A stretch of 64,000 nt of DNA from Roseovarius litorisediminis (GCF_900172295.1 NZ_FWFL01000002.1:310001-374000), one strand, 5' to 3'. Positions 54,865-63,769 are shown, numbered from the stretch's first letter. Notes: generated by a model not told the origin, from the sequence alone. Numbers and translations are program-made.

Positions 54865-55989
54865 TCAGGTAATGTCGGGCATCAGACAGTGGTTCAGGTC
54901 TGTCATTGCCGTCTGCCCGATCTGAGCCAGAGTCAGGCTGATCTCGTCGTTCAGAACGTCCCAAAGCTGCGCCAATCCTGCCTCACCCTTTGCCGCCATG
55001 GCAAACAGGAACGGGCGCCCAAGAAAGGCGAAATTGGCACCCATGGCGTAGGCCTTGATGATATCCTCGCCCGAGCGCAGACCGCTATCGTAGAAAAGCG
55101 GAAACCTGGGCCCCACTGCCTTGCGGATCGCAGCCAGCATCAGGATTGGCGGCGGCGCGCTGTCAAGTTGGCGGCCACCGTGGCTGGATACCTGAATGGC
55201 ATCGACACCGGCCTTTTTCAGATGTTTGGCATCCTCGACACTCAGCACGCCTTTGACCACCAGTTTGCCAGGCCATTTGGCGCGCAGCCGGTCCAGATAG
55301 GACCAGTCGGCGGCGGCGCGGCTTTCGGTACGGTCAAACGCGTCGGCGCCATCGGGGAAATTGGCCATCTGCGGTTTGCCTTTGGCCAGAGAAGACAGCG
55401 ACCATCGCGGATGCAGGGCAAAGTCGACGAACTGCCTTGGCCCGATGCGGAAGGGCATTTTGAACCCGTGGCGCAATTCACGCGGGCGGCGGCCTACTTC
55501 GGGCACGTCCAGCGTCAGGACTAGGGTTTTGTATCCGGCTGTTTTCGCTCGTTCGACCAGTTTCATGGTGCCCGAGCCGTCGCCGCTGAAATAAAGCTGG
55601 AACCAGGCGTGCCCATCGGCCGCGTCAATCATTTTTTCCAATGAGGTCGATGCGACGGTAGACACGCCCACCGGTGTTTTGTACCGGGCCGCCATGCGCG
55701 CCAGCATCAGATCGGCGCCGGGCGTGGACAGGTTGCACATGCCCATAGGGCTGACGCCGAAGGGCACGTTTGCATCGTGATCAAACACCTTCACGCCAAG
55801 ATCGCGGGTCTTGACGTTACGCAAGATCCGCGGCTGCAGGCGCAGGTCACGCAGGGCGGTGCGGTTCATTGCCTCGCCGTGGCCCTCGCCTGCGGCGCCG
55901 TCGATGTAATCGAACACCATCCATGGCAGACGGCGCCGCGCCAGATGGCGGGCGTCGTCGCAGCAGTGGATGCCAGTACGCGGCAACAT
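54865..55989 (-). CDS. FMN-dependent alpha-hydroxyacid dehydrogenase, candidate sulfolactate oxidase
   Basis: A 374-residue TIM-barrel flavoprotein of the lactate/glycolate oxidase family. Conserved features are FGVSPMGMCNL, the Tyr in WFQLYFSGD (Tyr133), the FMN-contacting Lys246 in LVVKGVLS, the catalytic His270 and Arg273 in SSHGGRQLD, and the FMN phosphate site DSGLRSGEDIIKAYAMGA. It lies 22 bases after the sulfopyruvate decarboxylase beta gene as the last gene of the operon. I infer that it oxidises sulfolactate to sulfopyruvate, a step otherwise missing from the cluster. Lactate is the conservative alternative. Confidence 0.87.
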   Translation of the reverse strand: MLPRTGIHCCDDARHLARRRLPWMVFDYIDGAAGEGHGEAMNRTALRDLRLQPRILRNVKTRDLGVKVFDHDANVPFGVSPMGMCNLSTPGADLMLARMAARYKTPVGVSTVASTSLEKMIDAADGHAWFQLYFSGDGSGTMKLVERAKTAGYKTLVLTLDVPEVGRRPRELRHGFKMPFRIGPRQFVDFALHPRWSLSSLAKGKPQMANFPDGADAFDRTESRAAADWSYLDRLRAKWPGKLVVKGVLSVEDAKHLKKAGVDAIQVSSHGGRQLDSAPPPILMLAAIRKAVGPRFPLFYDSGLRSGEDIIKAYAMGANFAFLGRPFLFAMAAKGEAGLAQLWDVLNDEISLTLAQIGQTAMTDLNHCLMPDIT

Positions 55990-56011
55990 CGTGGACCCCT
56001 TTTGCGTAACG

Positions 56012-56566
56012 TCAGGCCTGAACGGCCTTCATGAAGCGGTCACGGATAACGACCGGATCCATGGTGATGACCGGCACCTTGATGTTGCCGCTTTCGCATT
56101 TGCAAACAATGATCGTCATCTTGTTCGAGGCCAGCGCCTTTTCCAGCACGTCCTTGGTCTCGCTCGCCTGACATTCAATCACCGTTTCACAGCCACAGGC
56201 CTTTGCCACGGCGGTGAGCGAGGTTTTCTTGCCGGCATAGGTTGGCTGATCGCCGGTCGAGCCATAGCTGCCGTTGTCGATGATCAGCAGGATATAGTTG
56301 TCGGCCACGTTGTTGGCGATGGTTGGCAGGGTGCCAAAGTTGGTCAGGACAGAGCCGTCACCATCAATCGAGATGACCTTTTTGTTTTGGGCCAGAGCCA
56401 GCCCAAGCCCGATCGAGGACGAAAGGCCCATAGTGCCAAGCATGTAGAAATTGGTCGGTTGATCATCCAGCAGGTGCAACTCCTGACTGGGCAGGCCGAT
56501 GTTGCACACCACAAGATGGTCGCGGATTACAGGCGCGATATCGCGCAGAACGTCAGAGCGGATCAT
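56012..56566 (-). CDS. comE: Sulfopyruvate decarboxylase, beta (TPP-binding) subunit
   Basis: A 184-residue subunit with the thiamine-diphosphate motif GDGSVLTNFG (69-78) closing at Asn98 in IIDNGSYGS, and FYMLGTMGLSSSIGLGLA before it. With ComD it decarboxylates 3-sulfopyruvate to sulfoacetaldehyde. I use ATG 56566, which overlaps the comD stop by 4 bases. Phosphonopyruvate decarboxylase is the closest alternative, but it is usually one fused chain, and the sulfonate neighbours favour ComE. Confidence 0.88.
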   Translation of the reverse strand: MIRSDVLRDIAPVIRDHLVVCNIGLPSQELHLLDDQPTNFYMLGTMGLSSSIGLGLALAQNKKVISIDGDGSVLTNFGTLPTIANNVADNYILLIIDNGSYGSTGDQPTYAGKKTSLTAVAKACGCETVIECQASETKDVLEKALASNKMTIIVCKCESGNIKVPVITMDPVVIRDRFMKAVQA

Positions 56567-57069
56567 TGGTCTCCGTAGCCTCCCCAGAAAGACGCGTCGG
56601 TCAGGATCGCGACAGGTTTGTTGCACATGAATGTGTATTTCAGGATCGCGTCCAATTCGTTGGCGTCCGATTCCCTGTGGAAATGATAGGTCGGGATATT
56701 CAGCTGGGCCAAAAGCGCCTTGGTATGCACCGCCATTTCCACCTGACAGGCCACCGGCTCGCGCAGCTCGCCGCGATAGCTGATCAGCATCGGCAAGGGC
56801 ATGCGGTAGAACTGCGTCAGGGTGGCCAGCGTGTTGATGGTCACGCCGATCGCCGTGTTCTGCATGATGATGGCGGGGCGTTTGCCGCCCATGAAGGCGC
56901 CGGCGCAGAGGCCCATACCCTCGTCTTCTTTGTTTGAGGGGATATGGTAAATCTCGGGCCGGGCTTCGATTTCGTCGATGACACCGGCCAGCTGCTTGCA
57001 GGGCACGGTTGTGACGAAACTGATGTCATTGGCGACCAGATCGTCGACGATTTTCGTGTGGATGGACAC
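56563..57069 (-). CDS. comD: Sulfopyruvate decarboxylase, alpha subunit
   Basis: A 168-residue subunit carrying the PYR half of a TPP enzyme: FVTTVPCKQLAGVIDEIE, then HIPSNKEDEGMGLCAGAF, whose Glu would activate the cofactor, and MQNTAIGVTINTLATLTQFY. The separate alpha and beta chains, as in archaeal ComDE and marine sulfonate degraders, distinguish it from fused decarboxylases. It follows the universal stress gene by 52 bases in the operon. Confidence 0.88.
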   Translation of the reverse strand: MSIHTKIVDDLVANDISFVTTVPCKQLAGVIDEIEARPEIYHIPSNKEDEGMGLCAGAFMGGKRPAIIMQNTAIGVTINTLATLTQFYRMPLPMLISYRGELREPVACQVEMAVHTKALLAQLNIPTYHFHRESDANELDAILKYTFMCNKPVAILTDASFWGGYGDQ

Positions 57070-57121
57070 GTCTTTTACTCCTTGAAGTCAGGAAGGTGGG
57101 TATTGGCAGGAAACACGGGTT

Positions 57122-57526
57122 TTACCGCAGTACATGAACGGAACAGGGGGCGTGCCGGACAATCCGCGCAGCGGTTGACCCCAACAGAAAATCGCGCAGG
57201 CCGGGTTTATGCGATCCGATGACAATACAATCGGCCTTTATTTCGTTGGCATAGTCGATCAGTGTGCGCCCGGTATGACCTTTGAGCAGGACCGCTTCGA
57301 CATCTGGCGCATCCTTGACCCGGCTGGCCAAATCGTCCTTTACACGTTGCAACGCAGCGGCGACCGCCTCTTCCGAGACATAGGTGCTGGCTGATCCCTG
57401 AAGCGGCTCATAGACATGCACAGCGCGGATCTTGCCGCCGTTAGATGTTAGTGCGCGGGCGGTATCGATGGCCGTCTCGCCGATGCCATGTTCGAGGGAC
57501 AGGGATACGATAACATTTTTATACAT
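57122..57526 (-). CDS. Universal stress protein (UspA), TRAP-associated
   Basis: A 134-residue UspA-domain protein with the ATP-binding signature VIGSHKPGLRDFLLGSTA near its end, and KNVIVSLSLEHG at the start. Universal stress proteins are often found with TRAP operons; in Halomonas, TeaD binds ATP and adjusts the ectoine transporter TeaABC. Here it sits inside the operon, between the zinc dehydrogenase and comD genes, so a regulatory role for the sulfonate transporter is plausible. Confidence 0.88.
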   Translation of the reverse strand: MYKNVIVSLSLEHGIGETAIDTARALTSNGGKIRAVHVYEPLQGSASTYVSEEAVAAALQRVKDDLASRVKDAPDVEAVLLKGHTGRTLIDYANEIKADCIVIGSHKPGLRDFLLGSTAARIVRHAPCSVHVLR

Positions 57527-57549
57527 CGTGGTTCCTTTTTACTGCCAGC

Positions 57550-58536
57550 TTATCCCGAGATCTCGGGGTTGAGTATAATCTTCGGGGCGGCGATACGGCC
57601 TGCGCGGATATCTGCGAAGGCCTTCGCGCCGTCGGCGAGGGGGCGGGTTTCGACCCAGTCAAGCGGGCCCAGGCGATTGTTAAAAATGGCCTGTGCCGTA
57701 TCGCGGAAATCCTGAGCGGTATAGGTGTAGGTGCCGATAAAGGTAATCTCCTGCAGGGTCATGCGGCGGATATCCAGCCCGCCGGTATCCTCTCCCAGCC
57801 CGATGTGCAGGATGACGCCGCCGGGCTGTGCCAGTTCCGACGCGGTAGCGCGGGTGGCGGCATAGCCCACCGCATCCACGACGATTGCAAATTGTCCGTC
57901 GCCTGCCGCCACGGCTTTTTCATCGCAGTGCAGTCCGAGAAACGCGCGCCGTTCTGCATTCGGCTCGACAATCGTGATGTCACCGACCCCCATTGCGCGC
58001 AGCGCCAGCGCCGCACCCAGCCCGATGGCGCCACCGCCGATAACGATGGCTTGTCGATCGGCCGCAGGGTGCAGCGCCTCCAGACCTAGCCGTACCGCGT
58101 GCCAGCTTACGGCAAGGGGTTCGGCCAGCGCCGCCTTGCCTGTGCTGATGTCGTCGGGGATGGCGACAAGATTGCGTTCTGGCATTGCCACATACTGGGC
58201 AAATGCGCCTTCGCGGGGTGGCATCGAGATGATCTGGCGCGTCGAACAAAGATTTTCGCGTCCGGATATGCAAGCCGGGCAAGTGCCACAGGTCACCAGC
58301 GGGTTGATTGTCACACGCTTGCCTTCACGCGGGCCGCCGATAATGGTGCCTGCGGCCTCGTGTCCAAGGATCAGCGGGGCGGGGCGGCGGTTGTCGTGGC
58401 CCAGGTAGGCATGCATGTCGGACCCGCAGATACCCACGCTTTCGACGCGGATCAGCGCCTCATCCGTCTTGGGCTGGGGCATCGACGCGTCCCGGTAATC
58501 CAGCGTCTCGGGGCCAGTGTAAATCAACGCTTTCAT
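57550..58536 (-). CDS. hpsP: Zinc-dependent alcohol dehydrogenase (HpsP-like)
   Basis: A 328-residue medium-chain dehydrogenase. The catalytic zinc site is in SVGICGSDMHAYLG and LILGHEAAGTI, and the structural zinc has four Cys in TCGTCPACISGRENLC. The Rossmann motif IVIGGGAIGLGAALALRA binds NAD. I start at ATG 58536, overlapping the SDR gene stop by 4 bases. In known DHPS degraders HpsO and HpsP interconvert DHPS enantiomers through the ketone; assignment here rests on operon position, and the symbol is tentative. Confidence 0.85.
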   Translation of the reverse strand: MKALIYTGPETLDYRDASMPQPKTDEALIRVESVGICGSDMHAYLGHDNRRPAPLILGHEAAGTIIGGPREGKRVTINPLVTCGTCPACISGRENLCSTRQIISMPPREGAFAQYVAMPERNLVAIPDDISTGKAALAEPLAVSWHAVRLGLEALHPAADRQAIVIGGGAIGLGAALALRAMGVGDITIVEPNAERRAFLGLHCDEKAVAAGDGQFAIVVDAVGYAATRATASELAQPGGVILHIGLGEDTGGLDIRRMTLQEITFIGTYTYTAQDFRDTAQAIFNNRLGPLDWVETRPLADGAKAFADIRAGRIAAPKIILNPEISG

Positions 58537-59303
58537 TTTGCGGTATATCCTCCGTCCACCATCAGGATCTGCCCGGTCACATAGGCCGAGGCGTCGGAAC
58601 ACAGAAACAACAGCGGGCCGTTCAGATCGTGAGGTTCGCCGTTGCGGCCGATACAGGTTTGCGCGGCATTGCGGGCGGCGCGCACCGGGTCGTTGAACAC
58701 CGGCGCTGTAAGTTCTGTACGGATGAATCCGGGGCCAATCGCGTTGGCGTTGATACCAAATTGCGACCAGGCTTCGGCCATGGCACGGGTCAGCTGGCCG
58801 ACACCGCCCTTGGTGGCGCCGTAAGCAATGCCGCCCGGAAAGGCACGGGTCGTCTGCAGAGAGGCGAAATTCACGATCCGGCCCCAGCCCTTTTCCTTCA
58901 TTGCGGGCACAAGATGCTGGCTGAGGAAAAAGGGTGCCGACAGGTTGAGCGACAGGGTGACATCCCATCCTTCGGGTGTCACGTCGTCGGCAGCCTGCCG
59001 GGTGTTGATGCCTGCAGCGTGGATCAGGATATCGGGTGCGCCAAAGGGTTGTGCCACCTTTTGGGCCAGATCGGCCAGACTGTCGCGATCCGCCAGATCG
59101 TGCGGCACGCTGGCGGCGGCCTTACCGATATCGGTCTGCCATTCTGCCAGTTGATCTGCCCGGCGGGCCACGCCGACGACACGCGCGCCGGCCTGTGCCA
59201 GCACCGTGGCGGCCTGCCGGCCGAGGCCAGAAGAGGCCCCGGTGACGCAGGCCACATGGCCCGTCAGGTCAAACAGACCCGATATGCAGGAAACCTCAGC
59301 CAT
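58533..59303 (-). CDS. hpsO: Short-chain dehydrogenase/reductase (HpsO-like)
   Basis: A 256-residue classical SDR. VTGASSGLGRQAATVLA binds the cofactor, HAAGINT is the structural Asn-Ala-Gly motif, and the catalytic Ser, Tyr and Lys are in NFASLQTTRAF and YGATKGGVGQL. The C-terminal YVTGQILMVDGGY is typical of NAD(H) 2-ketone reductases. The start overlaps the hpsN stop by 8 bases. It is inferred to act on C2 of DHPS together with the zinc dehydrogenase; the symbol is tentative. Confidence 0.85.
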   Translation of the reverse strand: MAEVSCISGLFDLTGHVACVTGASSGLGRQAATVLAQAGARVVGVARRADQLAEWQTDIGKAAASVPHDLADRDSLADLAQKVAQPFGAPDILIHAAGINTRQAADDVTPEGWDVTLSLNLSAPFFLSQHLVPAMKEKGWGRIVNFASLQTTRAFPGGIAYGATKGGVGQLTRAMAEAWSQFGINANAIGPGFIRTELTAPVFNDPVRAARNAAQTCIGRNGEPHDLNGPLLFLCSDASAYVTGQILMVDGGYTAK

Positions 59304-60603
59304 CGGCGGTCAGGTCAAAGGTTTCGTTGGGGAAATACTTGTGCAGGCGGATGTCCGCGGTGCGGGCGTGTCCCTCCATTCCTTCCAGACGGGCAATGCG
59401 CGCCGTCGCTTCGGCAACGGGTTTGGATCCTTCGCGGGTGGCGCGCTGCCACGTGACGATCTTCATATATTTGTGAACACTCAGGCCACCAGTATAGCTG
59501 GCCGCGCCCGAGGTGGGCAGCACGTGGTTGGTGCCTGCGGCCTTGTCGCCAAAGGCAACGGTGGTCTCTTCGCCCAGGAAAAGCGAGCCATAACAGGACA
59601 GGCGGTCCAACCACCACTCCAGATCCTCGGCCTGTACGGTCAGGTGTTCGGGGGCATAATCGTCGGATGTTGCGGCCATTTCCTCGCGGTCGGCGCAGAC
59701 GATCACCTCGGCATAATCGCGCCAAGCGGCAAAGGCGTTGTCGCGGTTCACCTCAGGCAGATCGTCGATCAGGCCGGGAACGATGCGCATCACCTTTTCG
59801 GCCAGCGGACGGTTGTCGGTGACAAGCCAGACTGGAGAGTTATAGCCATGCTCGGCCTGCCCCACCAGATCGGTGGCCACGACCATCGGATCGGCGGCCG
59901 CATCGGCGAGAATAAGGCTATCTGTCGGGCCGGCGATCATGTCGATGCCGACACGGCCAAACAGCATGCGCTTGGCCTCGGCGACGAACTGATTGCCCGG
60001 ACCCACCAGAATGTTCGCCTTGGGCAGGCCAAACAGGCCGAATGTCATTGCTGCGACGCCCTGAACCCCACCCATGGCAAGGATGGTATCGGCACCGCAC
60101 AAATCGGCCGCATAGATGATCGCAGGGGCGACACCAACGCCAGGGCGCGGCGGTGAACAGGCAACGATGTGTTTGCACCCGGCGACGCTTGCGGTGGTGA
60201 CGGTCATGATTGCACTGGCGATATGGCTATAGCGGCCGCCGGGGACGTAACAGCCGGCGCCGGTGACGGGGATGCTTTTCTGCCCGGCAATCAGACCCGG
60301 CACGACCTCGATCTCGATATCCTTGCAGGTCTCTTTCTGGGCTTCGGCAAAGCGACGCACGTTGTTGTGGGCGAACTGAATGTCCCGTTTGAGCTTTTCC
60401 GGCACCAGCGCCGCTGCTGCCTCGATCTCGGCGCGGGTGATTACGACATTGCCATCATATTGGTCAAACTTGGCGGCATATTCCATCGCGGCCTTGTCAC
60501 CGCCTGCCTCGATGTCATCGAGGATGGCACGCACTGTGGCTTTCACATCCGAGGCATCGGATTTTGAGGTGAGGGTTGCTTTCTTTAGATACTCTCTGGG
60601 CAT
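59296..60603 (-). CDS. hpsN: Sulfopropanediol 3-dehydrogenase (histidinol dehydrogenase family)
   Basis: A 435-residue zinc enzyme of the histidinol dehydrogenase fold. Motifs are VTGAGCYVPGGRYSHIASAI, ILAMGGVQGVAAMTFGL, ILVGPGNQFVAEAK, and the zinc ligands Gln/His in DLVGQAEHGYNSP and His in YTGGLSVHKYMK. A true HisD would lie in a histidine operon; here it is followed by DHPS-type dehydrogenases and ComDE, so HpsN, which oxidises (R)-2,3-dihydroxypropane-1-sulfonate to sulfolactate with two NAD+, is the best call. Paralogues acting on other polyols are the alternative. Confidence 0.86.
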   Translation of the reverse strand: MPREYLKKATLTSKSDASDVKATVRAILDDIEAGGDKAAMEYAAKFDQYDGNVVITRAEIEAAAALVPEKLKRDIQFAHNNVRRFAEAQKETCKDIEIEVVPGLIAGQKSIPVTGAGCYVPGGRYSHIASAIMTVTTASVAGCKHIVACSPPRPGVGVAPAIIYAADLCGADTILAMGGVQGVAAMTFGLFGLPKANILVGPGNQFVAEAKRMLFGRVGIDMIAGPTDSLILADAAADPMVVATDLVGQAEHGYNSPVWLVTDNRPLAEKVMRIVPGLIDDLPEVNRDNAFAAWRDYAEVIVCADREEMAATSDDYAPEHLTVQAEDLEWWLDRLSCYGSLFLGEETTVAFGDKAAGTNHVLPTSGAASYTGGLSVHKYMKIVTWQRATREGSKPVAEATARIARLEGMEGHARTADIRLHKYFPNETFDLTADG

Positions 60604-60612
60604 CTTTATCTC

Positions 60613-61944
60613 CTATCTGAGGTTGTCGGGCAGCATTGTCAGCGAGATCGCGGGAATGTAGGCGATCATCAGTGTGACAACGAGCATGAAGAAAACGAAG
60701 GGTCCGACGCGTGAGGCGATTCTGAGAACGGATTCGCCGGTTATGCCGGAGACAACGAAAAGGTTCAGACCCAAGGGCGGCGTGATGAATCCCACACCCA
60801 GAGCGGTAATCATCATGATGCAGAACTGAATCTCATGCATACCGATGGAATCTGCCAGTGGCTTGAGGATCGGCGCCAGGATCACGATATTTGGCGTGGT
60901 TTCCATGACGCAGCCCGCAGCAATCAGAATGCCGATCATTAATAGCGTCAGCAGGTAAGGGTCTTCGGTCAGCGATGACACAGAGGCCACGAAACCCTGC
61001 GGCACACCCATGATGGCCAGCGCCTGCGCCAGAGGCAGCGAAAAGGCGATGATCGGAAGGATGACGCCGTTGACCTTGGCCGAGCCTACCAGCATCGCAG
61101 GGAAGTCGGAAAACTTCAGCGTACGCAGGATAAAGCCCAGAATAATTGTGACGATCACGGCGGTCGCGCCGGCCTCGGTCGGGGTCAGACGACCCGAGAA
61201 GATGCCGTAAAAGATGATGCCGGGAACAAGGAAGGCGTACCAACCGCGCGCAATGGTGCGGCCCAGATTAGAGGCCCATTCACCAAAGCTCATTGGTTCG
61301 CCGCCCTCGTAGGCGTAGATGCGGTTCATCACCAGATTGGTCACCAGAATGGCCACCAGAATGGCGATGCCGGGGATAAGGGCCGCGATGAAAAGGGTCG
61401 AGGCGGATATGCCCAGAACAAGGCCGATGATGATATAGGCAATCGACGGCGGGATCAGCACACCAGTACAGGCGCCCGAAGCCACCAGCGCACAGGCATA
61501 GGGGCGTGGATAGCCGGATTCGACCAGCCGGTCGATTGTCATCCGGCCTACAGCGGCGGCACCCGCGGCGTCCGACCCCGAGATGGCCGAGAACATGCCG
61601 CAGACCAGAACGGTGGCCGAACCAAAGCCGCCTTTTGTCCAGCAGGTCAGCGCCTCGGCCACATCCAGAAATTTTCGACTAAGGCCGGTTCGCACCAGCA
61701 CATCGCCTGTCAGGATAAACAAAGGCACAGCGGTGAGTGCAAAGGCATCAATTCCGTCGAACAGGGATTCGCCAACCAGTGACAGGGGCAGAGCGCCCGA
61801 AAGCAGCAACATGGCAATGGCCGCCGACCCGATGGAGGCCCAGATCGGAACAGCCAGGGCGCACATGATGACGAATATGATGACCGGCAGATAGAAATCC
61901 CAGCCAAGAATGACGGTTTGTTCTTCAATACTTGGAAACAGCAT
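60613..61944 (-). CDS. hpsM: TRAP large permease (DctM) of the sulfonate operon
   Basis: A 443-residue polytopic membrane protein with FALTAVPLFILTGDVLVRTG, ACTGVLIPPSIAYIIIGLVL and LGVGFITPPLGLNLFVVSGI. I use ATG 61944 with GAGG upstream; the frame extends 12 bases further to 61956. It lies 9 bases before hpsN and 8 after the small permease. Hps letters for the individual TRAP subunits are assigned by order only. Confidence 0.9.
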   Translation of the reverse strand: MLFPSIEEQTVILGWDFYLPVIIFVIMCALAVPIWASIGSAAIAMLLLSGALPLSLVGESLFDGIDAFALTAVPLFILTGDVLVRTGLSRKFLDVAEALTCWTKGGFGSATVLVCGMFSAISGSDAAGAAAVGRMTIDRLVESGYPRPYACALVASGACTGVLIPPSIAYIIIGLVLGISASTLFIAALIPGIAILVAILVTNLVMNRIYAYEGGEPMSFGEWASNLGRTIARGWYAFLVPGIIFYGIFSGRLTPTEAGATAVIVTIILGFILRTLKFSDFPAMLVGSAKVNGVILPIIAFSLPLAQALAIMGVPQGFVASVSSLTEDPYLLTLLMIGILIAAGCVMETTPNIVILAPILKPLADSIGMHEIQFCIMMITALGVGFITPPLGLNLFVVSGITGESVLRIASRVGPFVFFMLVVTLMIAYIPAISLTMLPDNLR

Positions 61945-61952
61945 CTTGCACC

Positions 61953-62468
61953 TCAATCAAAGAGTTTGTCGCCTTCGTAAACGGGCGTGCCCGAACGAAG
62001 ATCGCGGATGTCGCGCAACAAAGATTGCGTGAGGCGGAAAAGCATGAGGGTAAACCCAATGGGCACTGCCGCGAGGAACCAGACCATCGACACCCGCAGG
62101 CCATGACTGACCGAGCCGAACTTGGCCGAGACCATGACGGTTTCAAACGACCAGTAGAGCGCGATGAGGGCAACGGCGAACATGATCAGGTCGCCAAAGA
62201 TGTACAGCAATGCTTTCATCCGCCTCGAGACGTAGTGCATGATCACGTCAATTCTTATGTGGGCGCGTTCGCGTACGGCCGAGGCGGCACCAATCCAGGC
62301 AAGGTAGATAAACGCGTAGCGCACGATCTCTTCGCCCCAGATTGAGGAGTAGGAAAAAATCTCGCGCCTCAGCACCTCTATGAACATCGTGGCAACCAGA
62401 AGAACGTAGAAAAACAAAAGCGCCCACCGTTCTGCGTTCTTGTTCAAATTCGACAAAAACTGATCCAT
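61953..62468 (-). CDS. hpsL: TRAP small permease (DctQ) of the sulfonate operon
   Basis: A 171-residue four-helix membrane subunit. FSYSSIWGEEIVRYAFIYLA and VRERAHIRIDVIMHYVSRR are typical of the family. I chose the ATG at 62468 (MDQFLSNLNK), since the upstream open frame covers the hairpin region. The subunit letter is tentative. Confidence 0.88.
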   Translation of the reverse strand: MDQFLSNLNKNAERWALLFFYVLLVATMFIEVLRREIFSYSSIWGEEIVRYAFIYLAWIGAASAVRERAHIRIDVIMHYVSRRMKALLYIFGDLIMFAVALIALYWSFETVMVSAKFGSVSHGLRVSMVWFLAAVPIGFTLMLFRLTQSLLRDIRDLRSGTPVYEGDKLFD

Positions 62469-62549
62469 AAGATTCTCGCTTTCGTGCTTGGCCAGGGCAC
62501 ATTCGGTGTTAACCGGTGCCAATAAAGCCTGAAAATTTTGGGAATGGCC

Positions 62550-62581
62550 GAGCCGCCAGATGTGCAGTGCTCTGGCGGCTC
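62550..62581 (-). promoter_or_regulatory. Hairpin between binding-protein and permease genes of the sulfonate operon
   Basis: Perfect 11-bp arms GAGCCGCCAGA / TCTGGCGGCTC with a 10-base loop start 14 bases after the dctP stop. No T-run follows. It matches in position the hairpins in the other two TRAP operons of the window. Confidence 0.65.
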
Positions 62582-62594
62582 AATAGCCCGGGTC

Positions 62595-63743
62595 TTATGC
62601 GTCGTGTACGTAGTAGCGGCCTTTGGTGCCGGCAGCTTCTTCCAGTCTGGCAAAGGCGTCCATGGAACCGGCCAGTTCGGTCTTGAAACTGTCCCATTCG
62701 GACCGCTGATATCCGCCTGCCTCTTTCCACACTGCAAGCTGATCGTCGGTCAGTGAATGGAACTCAACACCGGCCTTGCGCAGTTCGGCCATGGCATAGT
62801 TGCGGGCTGAGGGCACTTTGGCCAGATTCTGATGGCCGGTGATTTCGGACGCAACCATGATACCGTCCTGAACATCGGCAGGCATCGAGTTGAACCATTC
62901 AAGGTTACAGGAGAACACCTGACTGTCGGGCACGGCCTGAGTAAAGGTGACATGGCTCAGGATGTCCTTGAAGCCGAACACATAAAGCGCACCGACGGAC
63001 GGATCGAGAGCATCCGCAACGCCCTGTTTGATCGCCGAAGGTGTTTCGCCCCAGGCAACGGGCGTTGGGTTGGCGCCGACCATTTTGTAATACTGCTGCA
63101 GCATCTTCGAGCCGGGAACGCGGAATTTTACTCCGTTGAGGTCGGCGGGCGTGATCACGGCACCTGCGCCACCTTTGCGAACGGCCACAACCCGGGGGTC
63201 GATCACCACGTAGAAAAGCGCCTTGAAGCCTTTCGCCTCGACGTTGGCTTCGACATCGGTTTTCCACGCGTCGGAATGCACAAGGTTGGTGAACCGCTGA
63301 TTGGAGCCACAGAAATAGGGCATGTTGATCAGGTCAGCCGCAGGGGCGAAGGCCGCAAAGTTCGACAGCGAATGCTGGGCTGCCTGAATGGTGCCGCCCT
63401 GTACCTTTTGTACCAGCGCACCGCCTGCGCCCAGCTGACCGCCGGGGGCCAGTTTCACATATACCTTGCCGTTGGTGGCATTCTGAATGTTTTCTTTCAG
63501 GTCCAGTTGCAGAATGGGGTAGCTGCGCGATGCGCCTAACACATAGGCGGTTGCAATTGTCATGGTGTGCTCTGCGGCGGCCTGACGGTCTTTTTCCTCT
63601 TTGGCGGTCTGTGCCGCAGCCTCGGATGACCAGAGCATGCCTGCCGCGCCTGCGACCATCGCGGCGGTAAAGCCACCGGATCCGGCAAGTTTTAGAAAGT
63701 TGCGCCGTTCTGCCGAGGCAAGTTCGTCACGTTCGTTGGTCAT
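62595..63743 (-). CDS. hpsK: TRAP solute-binding protein, candidate DHPS receptor
   Basis: A 382-residue binding protein with a clear Tat signal (ERRNFLKLAGSGGFTAAMVA). A hydrophilic linker follows, then YVLGASRSYPILQLDLKENI, LAPGGQLGAGGALVQKVQGG, PADLNGVKFRVPGSKMLQ (the conserved ligand Arg is in KFRVPG) and AIKQGVADALDPSVGALYVF. ATG 63743 has a GGGAGGA site. As the receptor of an operon whose enzymes act on DHPS, its ligand is inferred to be DHPS; the ligand site itself was not compared with a structure. Confidence 0.88.
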   Translation of the reverse strand: MTNERDELASAERRNFLKLAGSGGFTAAMVAGAAGMLWSSEAAAQTAKEEKDRQAAAEHTMTIATAYVLGASRSYPILQLDLKENIQNATNGKVYVKLAPGGQLGAGGALVQKVQGGTIQAAQHSLSNFAAFAPAADLINMPYFCGSNQRFTNLVHSDAWKTDVEANVEAKGFKALFYVVIDPRVVAVRKGGAGAVITPADLNGVKFRVPGSKMLQQYYKMVGANPTPVAWGETPSAIKQGVADALDPSVGALYVFGFKDILSHVTFTQAVPDSQVFSCNLEWFNSMPADVQDGIMVASEITGHQNLAKVPSARNYAMAELRKAGVEFHSLTDDQLAVWKEAGGYQRSEWDSFKTELAGSMDAFARLEEAAGTKGRYYVHDA

Positions 63744-63769
63744 TGATAGTCCTCCCGTTGGTGTCATGA

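Noticed and set aside
56012..57069. Phosphonopyruvate decarboxylase
   Set aside because: That enzyme is normally a single chain found with phosphoenolpyruvate mutase; here two separate subunits lie in a sulfonate context.
59296..60603. True histidinol dehydrogenase (HisD) of histidine synthesis
   Set aside because: No other his gene is nearby and the operon holds sulfonate-type dehydrogenases and ComDE; HpsN fits better, though alignment is needed.
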